From NCBI GenBank assembly GCA_965205385.1, contig CBDBGS010000007.1, forward strand, positions 496,001-560,000: a stretch of DNA of 64,000 bases. Reading direction: 5' to 3'. The stretch is from CATOSP01 sp965205385 (GTDB lineage Bacteria; Chloroflexota; Dehalococcoidia; Lucifugimonadales; UBA3495). Positions 1-8,664 of this stretch are shown one piece after another; within the stretch, counting starts at the first letter, position 1; each line of letters opens with the position of its first letter. Under the pieces are notes generated by a model, which did no database searches, had not been told where the DNA came from, and saw only the letters and a program-made list of their open reading frames with translations. A program made the translations under genes and the position numbers.

Positions 1-264
1 GATCGGATTATCAGGGAAGTGGTGACAGTGAAAGACCCAAGCATAACTCCTAGTGTAGTGGTGCATGGGGACTTATTAGAACAGGGTTCAATCAAGCAGG
101 GAGAAATGGGCATCGCTATGGTGCGAGGTAACGCCGCACTGGCTCCTGACAGTCCTAGTCCCACACCCTTGCGACCCAAGTTCTGTCCACATTGCGGAGG
201 GAGTCTAGACCTAGCCAGTCCTCCGCGGTTTTGCCCTCACTGTGGGGCCGCTTTGGATATCTGA
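1..264 (+). CDS. Zinc-ribbon protein, C-terminal part (5' end outside window)
   Basis: The reading frame is open to the first base of the window, so the gene probably starts upstream; GTG codons at 19 and 22 are the only visible starts. The C-terminal half carries two short zinc-knuckle motifs, CPHCGG and CPHCGA, about 20 residues apart, which together would bind one Zn2+ as in double zinc-ribbon tails. The part before them is polar and Pro-rich. Such tails occur on many unrelated bacterial membrane and regulatory proteins, so no role can be given. The gene ends with TGA. Confidence 0.55.
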   Translation, partial: DRIIREVVTVKDPSITPSVVVHGDLLEQGSIKQGEMGIAMVRGNAALAPDSPSPTPLRPKFCPHCGGSLDLASPPRFCPHCGAALDI

Positions 265-669
265 TCGCAGGTTCTTCCATCCGGACAGCTTACGGGCCCC
301 CAGCAATGTCCAATAATGGGGGCGCTATTTTTGGATATTGCCAAGAGGTTATTCGCATGTAACGACCCATCGAATCCAAGAGCGGCAAGAGGTCAATTCT
401 GGGACATACCGTTCCAATAATAAAAGGCGTCTTTGTTTTAGCCAATTGTCTGGCAGGTTTGGGAATCGTTCCCAATCTGCTTCGCTGGTTCCGACAGGCG
501 AGTCTTGGGCATAGGCATCTTTTTTTGTTGTGTGGTCGTCTCACACCCGTTCCCCATCCCCGGGGATATCCAACCGAAGTTGGTCAAATGTGTCAAATTT
601 GGTCTTGGTTATTTTACATTGCTCCAAGAAACAAACGGCGGCGGACTGGACTCTCAGCGCCGCCATTGT
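265..669. other. Non-coding stretch, no supported gene
   Basis: About 400 bases that are somewhat richer in A+T than the neighbouring genes. Several open frames cross it, but none has a ribosome-binding site, a recognisable motif or family-like composition. I see no terminator, tRNA or repeat. It is probably the 3' flank shared by the zinc-ribbon gene and the small leftward gene at 670-813. Confidence 0.4.
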
Positions 670-813
670 CTATAGGCCCGCAAACCTTATTATGAGGGGA
701 ACCATGATTGCCGCAACGGCAACTATGGCCCCAAACATCAGGATATCGGTCGAAGAAACGGTTCGTTTTCCCCAACCCTTGCGGTCCGGCCCGTGCTTGG
801 TCGGTCCCTCCAC
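670..813 (-). CDS. Small single-span membrane protein (47 aa)
   Basis: A 47-residue frame reads leftward from GTG at 813, with a G-rich ribosome-binding site (AGGGGG) about 6 bases upstream on that strand. The product has a charged N-terminal half (two KHG/RKG-like basic clusters) followed by one strongly hydrophobic segment, about residues 24-42 (ILMFGAIVAVAAIMVPLII), and ends RFAGL. That is the layout of a small inner-membrane peptide with a cytoplasmic basic tail. It is divergent from speD, and about 105 bases lie between the two starts. No family is recognised. The RBS and membrane segment make it credible despite its size. Confidence 0.45.
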   Translation of the reverse strand: MEGPTKHGPDRKGWGKRTVSSTDILMFGAIVAVAAIMVPLIIRFAGL

Positions 814-918
814 GGCAACCCCCTACCCAGGTTACGGGTATTGAACTACGAGCCTGGTTACATATAGAATAACGGTCTGCCGCTTAGGCGGCTAGTTTAA
901 TGTTCGGAGGACAGGTGG

Positions 919-1287
919 TTGAATGGACTAGGTATGCATCTCCTGTTGGAACTGAAAGACTGTAACCCCAAACTTCTCAATGACCTAGAGTTCATCCGCG
1001 GCGTAATGCTACAGGCAGCCCACGAAGTAGGCGCTCACATCATTGGTGAGTCTTTCCACCGCTTCAGCCCCCAGGGCGTCACCGGAATCCTGGCCATAGC
1101 CGAGTCTCACATCTCCATACATACGTGGCCGGAATACCGGTACGCGGCAGCCGATATCTTCGCTTGCGGTTCCTCTTTTGAGCCCCGAAAGGCCGCCGAG
1201 TTTCTGGTAGAGAAGCTGGAGGTCAAGGACCCGGACATCATCGAGGTCCCAAGAGGGGTCGTCCCGTTAGCCGTAGCCCCCAGATAG
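919..1287 (+). CDS. speD: S-adenosylmethionine decarboxylase proenzyme
   Basis: The enzyme decarboxylates S-adenosylmethionine to give the aminopropyl donor for polyamine synthesis. The 122-residue product is typical of the short bacterial/archaeal (class 1B) proenzymes. It carries the self-cleavage region AESHISIHTWPEY, in which the Glu-Ser bond is cut to create the pyruvoyl cofactor, and a later conserved FACG segment. TTG at 919 is chosen because GGAGG ends 8 bases upstream and the resulting LGMHLLLEL start matches the family; ATG at 934 would remove that strand. A small hairpin with 5-bp arms (879-892) lies between the divergent gene and this RBS. The aminopropyltransferase follows 18 bases downstream, so the two are probably one operon. 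Confidence 0.93.
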   Translation: MNGLGMHLLLELKDCNPKLLNDLEFIRGVMLQAAHEVGAHIIGESFHRFSPQGVTGILAIAESHISIHTWPEYRYAAADIFACGSSFEPRKAAEFLVEKLEVKDPDIIEVPRGVVPLAVAPR

Positions 1288-1305
1288 ACGGGGCTCGCGA
1301 GGTTT

Positions 1306-2217
1306 ATGGACATATCCGGCAAATGGTTCCTGGAGACAGTTTTCCCAGACCTGGCGATAATGCTCAAGGTGCGGCAGGTACTCTACTCCGGCGACACGGG
1401 CTTCCAAAAAGTCGAAGTCCTGGAGTCCGACGTCTACGGCCGGAGTTTAGTGCTCGACGGTAAGACCCAGTCTACCGAACGCGACGAGCATCTCTACCAC
1501 GAGGCGCTGGTGCATCCGGCCATGCTCATGCACCCAGGCCCCCGCCGTGTGTTCATTGGCGGCGGCGGTGAGGGCGGCACTCTCAGGGAAGCGCTATCGC
1601 ACCGGTCGGTTGAACGCGTGGTTATGCTGGACTTGGACCAGACTGTGGTCGATATTTGCCGGGAGTTCCTGCCCCAGCACCACCAGGGGAGCTTCGATGA
1701 TCCACGGCTGGAATTGCTCCACCAGGACGCCAGGCAATATCTCGCCGATACGTCCGAGAAATTCGACGTGATGGTCATGGATCTGGTCGACCCGCTGGAA
1801 GGAGGCACGGCCTACCAACTCTACACCGAAGAATATTACGGGTTGGTCAAGGCCAGGCTGAACCCCGGGGGGATCATGGTCACCCAGTCCGGCCCCGCGG
1901 GTCTGCTCAGTTACCAGGAGTGCTTCACCACCATCAGCAACACGCTGTCCAATACTTTTAACCACATCGCTCCCACCCAGGTGCATATACCGGCCTTCGC
2001 AACTTTGTGGGGCATGGTCATCGCCTCTGACTCCCTTTTGCCAAAGCTAACTCCAGAGCAGGTGGACCGCCTCGTATCTGAAAGGCTCAACAAAGACCTG
2101 ACCTTCTACGACGGCGAGACCCACCTGAACATGTTCTCCCTCCCCCGCTTCCTGCGTGAGGGCATCGCCGCGGAAGAGCGCATCAACCGCGACGCCAGCC
2201 CGGTGTTCATGGTCTAG
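1306..2217 (+). CDS. speE: Spermidine/thermospermine synthase-like aminopropyltransferase
   Basis: This enzyme transfers the aminopropyl group from decarboxylated SAM to a polyamine. It is 303 aa with an N-terminal beta domain and a Rossmann methyltransferase-like fold. Visible motifs are the SAM-site glycine loop GGGGEGG (about residue 83), the acidic LDLDQ strand end, the DARQYL segment and the DLVDPLEGG gate loop. The GGGE (rather than GGGD) loop, the DPLEGG segment, TQSGPAG and the HIPAFATLWG stretch resemble plant ACL5-type thermospermine synthases more than E. coli SpeE; this comparison is from memory. ATG at 1306 is preceded closely by CGAGG and keeps the WF..E start expected for the family. 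Product specificity (spermidine or thermospermine) cannot be read from the sequence. Confidence 0.88.
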   Translation: MDISGKWFLETVFPDLAIMLKVRQVLYSGDTGFQKVEVLESDVYGRSLVLDGKTQSTERDEHLYHEALVHPAMLMHPGPRRVFIGGGGEGGTLREALSHRSVERVVMLDLDQTVVDICREFLPQHHQGSFDDPRLELLHQDARQYLADTSEKFDVMVMDLVDPLEGGTAYQLYTEEYYGLVKARLNPGGIMVTQSGPAGLLSYQECFTTISNTLSNTFNHIAPTQVHIPAFATLWGMVIASDSLLPKLTPEQVDRLVSERLNKDLTFYDGETHLNMFSLPRFLREGIAAEERINRDASPVFMV

Positions 2218-2764
2218 AAAGCCTCCCGGCAGCCCTTCTTTCCCGTCACGGGCTTCAGTCACTCCTCCCGTAACCCCTTTCAACCCCAACCACCAGTCGA
2301 CTGTTTCCCGTCAAAACGTCCGTTTTCACGTCCCTACTGGGCCTTATCAGGGTAACCCATCGCTCCAAAGGGGGCCGGAAACCAGAAATCCACAGCCTTG
2401 GCCCGCGCCTGTCGATAAAGGGTCCCGGGATACAGGGTCATTCGATTATCGGCCCAATTGTCCGAACCGGGATTCACAGGATTTTGGGATTCGGATGATT
2501 TCCAATCATATAAATCCCGGATTCAGAGAAATCACAGTTCAGACGGACAATCGAAAGACCTTGCCCCGGATACCGACTCAAGAACGGAAAGGCGGTTGGG
2601 AGGCCTCACGTCAGCCTTAAATGTAGGCGGCCAACCCCCCACCCCAACCTTTCGCCGGTAGAAACAGGTGGACCGCACCCTACACTCGTTCCCCGGCGAA
2701 TAGGGTGGAAGCGTAGGCCACCAGGTCCGCGCCCATCTTCACGTCCCTTTCCCCGGCGAAGAGG
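2218..2764. other. Non-coding stretch between speE and the MFS gene
   Basis: About 550 bases with no supported gene. The middle (about 2400-2560) contains loosely repeated GGATTCACAGGAT/AATCCCGG-like words of the kind seen in dispersed non-coding repeats. The right end holds the short periodic repeats annotated separately at 2647-2771. No clear terminator is visible after speE. Confidence 0.4.
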
Positions 2765-2771
2765 GTGGAAG
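2647..2771. repeat. Short direct repeats upstream of the MFS gene, 60-base period
   Basis: A near-identical 23-base unit of the form TTCCCCGGCGAAKAGGGTGG begins at 2689 and again at 2749, exactly 60 bases apart. A more degenerate copy (TTTCGCCGGTAGAAACAGG) lies at about 2649. The last copy overlaps the first possible start of the MFS gene. Read leftward the units would encode a repeated STLFAGER peptide, but no gene is supported there. They may be operator-like sites or remnants of a dispersed repeat. Confidence 0.5.
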
Positions 2772-4282
2772 ACGCCGCTGACACGTCTGTTAGCGTACAA
2801 TCGGTAATCGTGGCGTCTTCGGAAAATACTCCTGCGGTTATTCCTCTGCCCATCACGAATCGGGTGGGGGCCCGGCAGATGGTCGCCGTCGCCGCCGGAC
2901 TGGGCATGTTCCTGTCGGCGTTGGACATCTCTGTTAACGTTGCGCTTCCAAACCTGACCAGGGACCTAAACACCGACCTGCAGACCGTCCAGTGGATTAT
3001 CGTGGTCTACGTTGCCTCCCGCGCCGCATTGGTGATGAGCGCCGGGAGCTTCGCCGACCGGTTTGGGCTGCGCCGGGTGTACATCTTCGGGGCTGTAATG
3101 TACCTGGTAGCCATGGTCTGCATTGGGGTCTCTCCCAACCTCTGGATGGTGGTTGGTTTCCGTGCGTTGCAAGCCCTGGGCAGCGGCTCCCTGTTCGCCG
3201 TCTCTCCGGCTATCGCAGCACGCCTCTTCCCGGTGTCCCGCCGAGGGATGGCCATGGGTTTCACCACCGGGTGCCAGGCTCTGGGAGCGGTGGCGGGGAC
3301 AGTTGGAGCCGGGCTGCTGGTCAACTGGGGAGGTTGGCAGACCATCTTCCTGGGGAGAGTGCCGTTTATCCTACTGGCGTTGGTGTTGGGGGTCTGGTGG
3401 ATGTCCCGCGATCCCAGGTCTCAGAGAGGCAGTTCCTTCGACATACCGGGGGCGGTGTCCCTGGGAGTCGCGTTGCTGTGCCTGGTTGTGGGTCTCAGGC
3501 TAGGACGCTCGGTGGGTTGGTTGTCGCCCGTGGTTTTGACGCTGCTCGCGCTGGCGCCTGTTCTGCTCACCATGTTTTGGAGGATCGAGGGCCGGGCCCC
3601 CTGGCCCGTACTACCGCTGGGTTTGCTGCGGGTGCCGGGTTTCGTAATCCCCAGCGCCGCTTCGTTCACGGCCCAACTCGGCGTGTTCGTCATATGGTTT
3701 ATCTTTCCGTTCTACATCGGGGATGTAATTGGCCGTGACGCCGTGTCCATGGGGACGTTGTTCGCGGTGATGGCTGTCCTCCAGATGGCGTCTTCCAGCG
3801 GAGGAGGTTGGTTATGCGACCGGGTCGGCCCAATCTGGGTGGGAACGACAGGTGTCACGGTGATAACGCTGGGTATGGTGTATCTAGGGTTCCTCACAGC
3901 CACCTCGACTCTCCTGGAGGTCGGACTGGGAATAGCGATAATTGGAGCGGGGATGGGATCGTTTCAAGCCGCCGCCTATACCTACATGATGAGCAGTGTT
4001 GCAACAGAACGGCTGAGCACGGCGGCGTCGGCGCTATCTCTTTGCCAGTCCTCCGGAACAGTACTGTCCGTCGCGGTGATGGGCGGAGTGTTCGCACTGT
4101 TTCAGAGCTATTACCGGTCTGGCTTTGGGGGTGAAGGGGTGTCCGCCGGGGCCACGGAGACCGATGTGTTTATGCTGGCATTCCGAGCGTTGTTTTGGGT
4201 GGGCGCGGCGCTGACGGCGGTAAGCGGCGGCATCTACTTGATCGGCCACTGGAAGGGGTCGCGGGGCACGGTTTCCGGTTGA
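2765..4282 (+). CDS. MFS drug:H+ antiporter, DHA2 (EmrB/QacA) family
   Basis: An integral-membrane proton-driven exporter. About 14 hydrophobic segments cover the 505 residues, as expected for the 14-TMS DHA2 group. Motif A appears after TM2 as GSFADRFGLRRVY and the motif-C-like region follows in TM5 (TGCQALGAVAGTVGAGLL). The N-terminal ALDISVNVALPNL segment is typical of EmrB/QacA-like proteins. The start is uncertain: GTG 2765 lies inside the upstream repeat, while GTG 2810 gives a shorter leader; neither has a strong ribosome-binding site. Substrate is unknown. The gene stands alone between speE and a nuclease-like gene. Confidence 0.88.
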   Translation: MEDAADTSVSVQSVIVASSENTPAVIPLPITNRVGARQMVAVAAGLGMFLSALDISVNVALPNLTRDLNTDLQTVQWIIVVYVASRAALVMSAGSFADRFGLRRVYIFGAVMYLVAMVCIGVSPNLWMVVGFRALQALGSGSLFAVSPAIAARLFPVSRRGMAMGFTTGCQALGAVAGTVGAGLLVNWGGWQTIFLGRVPFILLALVLGVWWMSRDPRSQRGSSFDIPGAVSLGVALLCLVVGLRLGRSVGWLSPVVLTLLALAPVLLTMFWRIEGRAPWPVLPLGLLRVPGFVIPSAASFTAQLGVFVIWFIFPFYIGDVIGRDAVSMGTLFAVMAVLQMASSSGGGWLCDRVGPIWVGTTGVTVITLGMVYLGFLTATSTLLEVGLGIAIIGAGMGSFQAAAYTYMMSSVATERLSTAASALSLCQSSGTVLSVAVMGGVFALFQSYYRSGFGGEGVSAGATETDVFMLAFRALFWVGAALTAVSGGIYLIGHWKGSRGTVSG

Positions 4283-4370
4283 CAAGTGAATCTGCCGAGC
4301 ATACCTTATGGCTGCGCTTCGCCCTGATAGCGCCCCTGGGAACATCCCGAATTTGAGACGGAAGCCAGTC

Positions 4371-5102
4371 GTGACGAAAGAAGGCGCGGTCGACCAGGAA
4401 CTCCGGATTTCGGCCACGAGACTGGCCGAACTGGCGATGCCCGGTTACTGCGCCAGGTGCTTCTGGATCAAGCAAAGAGTCCCCAAGCAGCTACCCTACC
4501 AGTCCTTCCCAGCCATCTTCAGTTCCATAGACTCCTACAGTAAACGCCTGGTGCATGGCTGGTTCGACCGGACAGAGGGACCGCCGCCATGGTTGGCCCC
4601 TGTGGGCGAGTTGGTGGGCTACAAGAAGCCTCCCCACCACTCGAAGTTCAAGGTGTTGGACCAAGAGACAGGCATCTTGCTGTCAGGCACTCCCGACGGT
4701 GTGTTTCTGCGTGCGGATGGTTCCCACGTCATCGTCGACTACAAGACCTCCAGGTACACGCCGCACCAAAGCAGATCGTTGCCGGGGTACGAAGCGCAGC
4801 TGAATGCGTACGCCCTGATCGGCGCTGAGTGCGGCGTCTCCCCGGTCAGCGGCCTGGCCCTGGTGTACACTGAGCCAGTCACCGACGAATTCCCAACGGA
4901 GACGGAATCCATACCGGAATCGGAAGGTTTCGCCATGGGATTCTCGGCGAACATTGTTTCGGTGGAACTGAAGCCGGAAATGGTCCATCCATTGCTGGTG
5001 AAGGCCAAGCGGATCTGCGACTCCCCAGTGGCGCCAACGGGCCGCAGGGGTTGTCGGCAGTGCGGCTACCTGAAAGATCTGCTCCAGGTAATTGGAGCCT
5101 AG
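4371..5102 (+). CDS. PD-(D/E)XK nuclease-superfamily protein with Cys pairs
   Basis: The product has the RecB/Cas4-type nuclease core: GTPDGVFL supplies the first acidic residue and VIVDYKTSRYT supplies D-x-K. A further helix, YEAQLNAYAL, matches the QxxxY motif of this group. An N-terminal CARC pair and C-terminal cysteines (RICDSP and CRQCGY) are placed as in Fe-S-cluster-containing relatives. GTG at 4371 is chosen because GGAAG lies 7 bases upstream and the family core begins soon after; an upstream ATG at 4308 would add 21 residues without an RBS. No CRISPR array or recombination genes are nearby, so Cas4 or AddB identity is not supported. It is probably a DNA exonuclease of unknown pathway. 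Confidence 0.72.
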   Translation: MTKEGAVDQELRISATRLAELAMPGYCARCFWIKQRVPKQLPYQSFPAIFSSIDSYSKRLVHGWFDRTEGPPPWLAPVGELVGYKKPPHHSKFKVLDQETGILLSGTPDGVFLRADGSHVIVDYKTSRYTPHQSRSLPGYEAQLNAYALIGAECGVSPVSGLALVYTEPVTDEFPTETESIPESEGFAMGFSANIVSVELKPEMVHPLLVKAKRICDSPVAPTGRRGCRQCGYLKDLLQVIGA

Positions 5103-5171
5103 ACAACCAGGCCACGCAAGAAACTATTCACGCAACGCAGAGTAATCAAACGAACAACCAGGAGGAGTGAA

Positions 5172-5552
5172 ATGCCCACCTATTCATACGACCACATCCA
5201 CCTGCGGAGCCGCCAGCCAATGGAAACGGCCCAATACTTCAACAAGATGTTCGACGCCCGGATCGTAGAGTCGATTCAGTCCGACGGCCAACCCCGCATA
5301 GACCTGGACCTGAACGGTCTGACCATTTTCATCGCCCAGGCCGACACCGCCACGCCAGAGGGCCCGGTCGACCCCCATCTCGGCCTGGACCACTTCGGAC
5401 TCCGGGTAGACAACATGGCCGAAGCTGCCGCGGACCTAAAGGCCAAGGGAGCGGAGTTCTCCACCGAACCCAGAGATCTGCGCCCAGGCGTGAAGATCGC
5501 TTTCGTGAGGGCGCCCGGAGACGTGAGGATCGAGCTTCTGGAAAGAAGTTAG
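5172..5552 (+). CDS. VOC/glyoxalase superfamily protein
   Basis: The 126-residue product is a single vicinal-oxygen-chelate module pair of the glyoxalase I / bleomycin-resistance / dioxygenase fold. Candidate metal ligands are His in YDHIHLRS near the N-terminus, His in GLDHFGLRV at the start of the second beta-alpha unit, and Glu in VRIELLERS at the end. An excellent ribosome-binding site (AGGAGG) precedes ATG 5172. Members act as metal-dependent isomerases, lyases or dioxygenases on small molecules. The substrate is unknown and the neighbours do not suggest one. Confidence 0.82.
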   Translation: MPTYSYDHIHLRSRQPMETAQYFNKMFDARIVESIQSDGQPRIDLDLNGLTIFIAQADTATPEGPVDPHLGLDHFGLRVDNMAEAAADLKAKGAEFSTEPRDLRPGVKIAFVRAPGDVRIELLERS

Positions 5553-6162
5553 CCGGGGGATTCCTGGATTGCACCTCAAAGTCTGCCCCGTACTGGATGC
5601 GGCGTAACTGTTCAGACTTTGTGTATCTTTCTCACCCTCGGTCCGTCATTCCGGGTCAAGCCCGGAATCCAGAAGCCTCTACAACCAGCGACAGTCCCTG
5701 TCATTGGCGTTTCTGGATTCCCGCCTGCGGAGACCTTTGAATAATCCCCTCTCACTCCGGGAGAGGGTTAGGGTGAGGGCGTCCCCCGTATCTGGGCACA
5801 CTCTGGATTCTCGCTTTCGCGGGAGTCGCGGAAGGTTACGCAAAGGTCTGCCTGCGCGGGGATGACGGATTCCGGGCGCGGGACATGGTAAGAGGATTAT
5901 CACAGAGATGACCGATGTTAGATTTAGCCAATCCGCCTCATCAAGTCTGGACACGTACGATACGGAGTCTCCATTGACAGGGCGGATGTCTCCGATTTCC
6001 CGACCGCTCCTCACCCTTGGGGGAGATGGGCGTATGCGGACGAGCAACCGTTCTCCCCTCTCAAATTGACACAATCCGTCCGAATCCACTCGCGGCCATT
6101 CGCAGCCAGGGTGCTATAGTCTGGCATTAACCCGGAATTCCTGTGTTGTTGAGGGGCCCGCG
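5553..6162. repeat. Intergenic cluster of REP-like palindromic repeats
   Basis: About 600 bases without a gene. It contains several short palindromic units: 5644-5671 (ATTCCGGG...CCCGGAAT inside a CGTCAT...ATCCA frame), a partial unit near 5712-5728, 5746-5780 (a CTCTCACTCCGGGAGAG-type stem followed by a TAGGGTGAGGG run), 5804-5828 and 5856-5885. The first type is related to the units at 23557, 23915 and 63131. They are probably dispersed extragenic palindromes. No promoter was confidently located before the next gene. Confidence 0.6.
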
Positions 6163-8664
6163 GTGAGTGAAGTTACATGCCCACATTGCCAGCGGGTAAA
6201 CCCGGCTTCCAACGCCTTCTGTACCGGTTGCGGCGCCGGGTTGATGACCGGCGAGGTCCCTGCCGGCAATATGCGAGGCGAGGCTGGCGCAGAGCAACAG
6301 GGGCAAGAGTTTCACGCTGAGATTGCCGCCGTCAGAAGCCAACTCCGCGACACCGGAATCCTGCTCAACCACCTTCAGACCCGCATCTTCCAACTGGAAC
6401 GCGGACTGAGCACGCCCGTTCAACGCCTTACCACTGTAGACGACGTTCGAACCGATACGCCGGACCTCCAAACAGAGACTGGAAGTTCTCAGGCGAGTGA
6501 TGCCCCGGTCCAGGAACCAGCCTTTCACGAGCCTGTTCCCCGCCGACCTCAGGAGTACTACGCCCCAGAGCCCGCGTCTGCGGGCGCGGGCCAAGCTCCC
6601 CCGCCAATCCCTCCCGGCCCGAGGGCGGGCGGTGGGGGCGCAGGGGATAGTTTACGCCCTGCCGGGTTCATCATCGACTGGGAGCAAATCTTAGGAAGGA
6701 ACTGGATTGCAATTATCGGGGCGGTGAGCCTGGTGGTGGGCATCGGGTTCTTCTTGAAACTCGCCTTTGACGCCAATTGGATCGGAGACACGGGACGGGT
6801 CATCCTGGGCATAGTCCTGGGAATGCTTCTCCTGGGCGGTGGTGAATACGCCCAGCGCCGCGTTCCCATCTGGTCCCGGCCCGTAACCGCGGGCGGGGCC
6901 GCCATCCTCTATCTGTCGATTTACGCGGCGTTCGGCCTATACCAACTCATCCGCCCCGATGTTGCGTTCTTGTTCCTGGCGATGGTCGTCGGGTTGGCGG
7001 GACTATTGGCCCTGCGGTACGAGTCAATCGTGATAGCGGTCCTCGGGATTGTTGGGGCATTCCTCGCGCCGATACTTCTTGGGTCGAGCCTTCCCGACGT
7101 CAGGTTGGTACTGCTTTATATCCTTGTGGTCGACCTGGGGGTCTTGGGGGTCTCAACTTTTCGAAATTGGCGCTGGTTCACCATGCTGGCATGGGTCGGA
7201 TCATACGGCCTATTCGTCTACTGGTTGGGCCGATTCCCTGGTTTCGACCCCATTCTGATTCAGCTTGCCCTTACCGGCGTGTTTGCCATATTCGCCGGGG
7301 CTTCCACCCTGTTCCATATCATCTGGAGAAGGGTCCCAGGACCCCTGGACATGGGCCTCATGGCGGTTAATGCGGTGGCGTTCTTCGCTATCACCGTGGC
7401 CCTCCTGCGGGAGGACTACGAAATATGGTTCGGACTGATCTCGCTCGCGTTGGCCCTGTTCTACGGGTTGATAGCCTTGGCGGCGATCAAACGCTCCGGA
7501 GCCCACCCCCACGTAGCCTTGATCGCGCTCCCCATGGCCCTGGTGTTCCTGACTGTTGCGATGCCCCTACAGCTAAGCGGCGTCTGGGTAACGGTCGCAT
7601 GGGCAGCCCAGGGAACCATCTTGGTGTGGGTGGGATTCCTCCTCTATCGATGGCAGATGCGCGCCTTCGGCCTGGGCGTCCTGGCGTTGGCGGTGGGCCA
7701 TCTGCTGGTGTTCGATTCTTGGGTGGATCTGGAAGGATTCACTCCCCTCCTGAACGACCGGGTCCCGGTGTTCCTTGCGGTCATAGCCGCGTTTTATGTC
7801 TCTGGGTACATGTTCTGGCGAAACCGGGAATCATGGAAGACATGGGAGCCGCCAACCGTCCCGGTCCTGTTGACCGTTGCCAATCTGCTGACCCTCGGCC
7901 TGCTCAGCCTGGAAGTAATCGGTTTCTTCGGCAACCAGGTAGTCAAAGCGGAGAACTACCCGGGTGAGCAGAGCGCGGTGAATAGCACATTACTGACGCT
8001 GAGCGCAATCTGGTCAATCTATGGTTTCCTACTCCTGGGTGTCGGAATGGTATTCCGCTCGTACCAGGCGAGGTGGGGCGGCCTCGCCCTGATGGGAGTG
8101 GTGGTGGTCAAGCTTCTTGCGTTCGACACGCCTTTGGTGGGTCTGGAACCAACCACCTACGTCCCGTTCCTCAACGTGCAATTCCTGACCTTCGTCATAG
8201 TTTTGGCGCTCATGCTGGCGGCGGCGTTCTGGACGCGGCTCTGGAGAGATGACCTGCCGGGAATCGAAGCTCACACTTTTAGGGCCTTGCTAGTCGTGGC
8301 CAACGTGGTAGCGGTGTGGGCGCTAAGCCTGGAGGTCATCCATTATTTCGACTACACCACGTTTGCGGTTTCAGTCGACTATGTCAGCGGCATGCATCTC
8401 TCGCTGACGGTCCTGTGGGCAGTGTACGCAATCGGAGTCATCGGAGTGGGGATCGCCACTCGGTCCAGCAAAATCAGGTTGGGCGGGATGGCGTTCCTAG
8501 CGGTACCCGTGATCAAGCTATTCATGCTTGACGTGTTCCTGCTGGAGTTGGGGTACAGGGTGGGCGCGTTCATAACGCTGGGCGTTTTGTTGCTCGGCAC
8601 CGGCCTGGCATACCAGGGTTATAGTCAAGCGATGAGAGGATTCCTTTTTGGCCGCCGGTCTTAG
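6163..8664 (+). CDS. DUF2339 polytopic membrane protein with N-terminal zinc ribbon
   Basis: An 833-residue membrane protein. It opens with a zinc-ribbon (CPHCQR...CTGCGA, residues 6-26), followed by a short coiled-coil (about 45-85), a Pro-rich linker, and from residue 170 onward more than 20 hydrophobic segments. The sequence IDWEQILGRNWIAIIG and the following GLRxxLK-like helices are the signature entry of DUF2339. GTG at 6163 follows GAGGGG by 6 bases. The stop overlaps the next gene by 17 bases. DUF2339 and DUF3999 genes are often adjacent, which supports joint function at the cell envelope, but no biochemical role is established. Confidence 0.85.
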   Translation: MSEVTCPHCQRVNPASNAFCTGCGAGLMTGEVPAGNMRGEAGAEQQGQEFHAEIAAVRSQLRDTGILLNHLQTRIFQLERGLSTPVQRLTTVDDVRTDTPDLQTETGSSQASDAPVQEPAFHEPVPRRPQEYYAPEPASAGAGQAPPPIPPGPRAGGGGAGDSLRPAGFIIDWEQILGRNWIAIIGAVSLVVGIGFFLKLAFDANWIGDTGRVILGIVLGMLLLGGGEYAQRRVPIWSRPVTAGGAAILYLSIYAAFGLYQLIRPDVAFLFLAMVVGLAGLLALRYESIVIAVLGIVGAFLAPILLGSSLPDVRLVLLYILVVDLGVLGVSTFRNWRWFTMLAWVGSYGLFVYWLGRFPGFDPILIQLALTGVFAIFAGASTLFHIIWRRVPGPLDMGLMAVNAVAFFAITVALLREDYEIWFGLISLALALFYGLIALAAIKRSGAHPHVALIALPMALVFLTVAMPLQLSGVWVTVAWAAQGTILVWVGFLLYRWQMRAFGLGVLALAVGHLLVFDSWVDLEGFTPLLNDRVPVFLAVIAAFYVSGYMFWRNRESWKTWEPPTVPVLLTVANLLTLGLLSLEVIGFFGNQVVKAENYPGEQSAVNSTLLTLSAIWSIYGFLLLGVGMVFRSYQARWGGLALMGVVVVKLLAFDTPLVGLEPTTYVPFLNVQFLTFVIVLALMLAAAFWTRLWRDDLPGIEAHTFRALLVVANVVAVWALSLEVIHYFDYTTFAVSVDYVSGMHLSLTVLWAVYAIGVIGVGIATRSSKIRLGGMAFLAVPVIKLFMLDVFLLELGYRVGAFITLGVLLLGTGLAYQGYSQAMRGFLFGRRS

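Noticed and set aside
2680..2973. Leftward frame encoding repeated STLFAGER peptides
   Set aside because: It lies antisense to the MFS gene and its repeats, with no RBS or family; the peptide repetition simply reflects the DNA repeats.
4371..5102. Cas4 as part of a CRISPR system
   Set aside because: The nuclease motif and cysteines resemble Cas4-like enzymes, but there are no repeats, cas genes or adaptation genes anywhere in the window.
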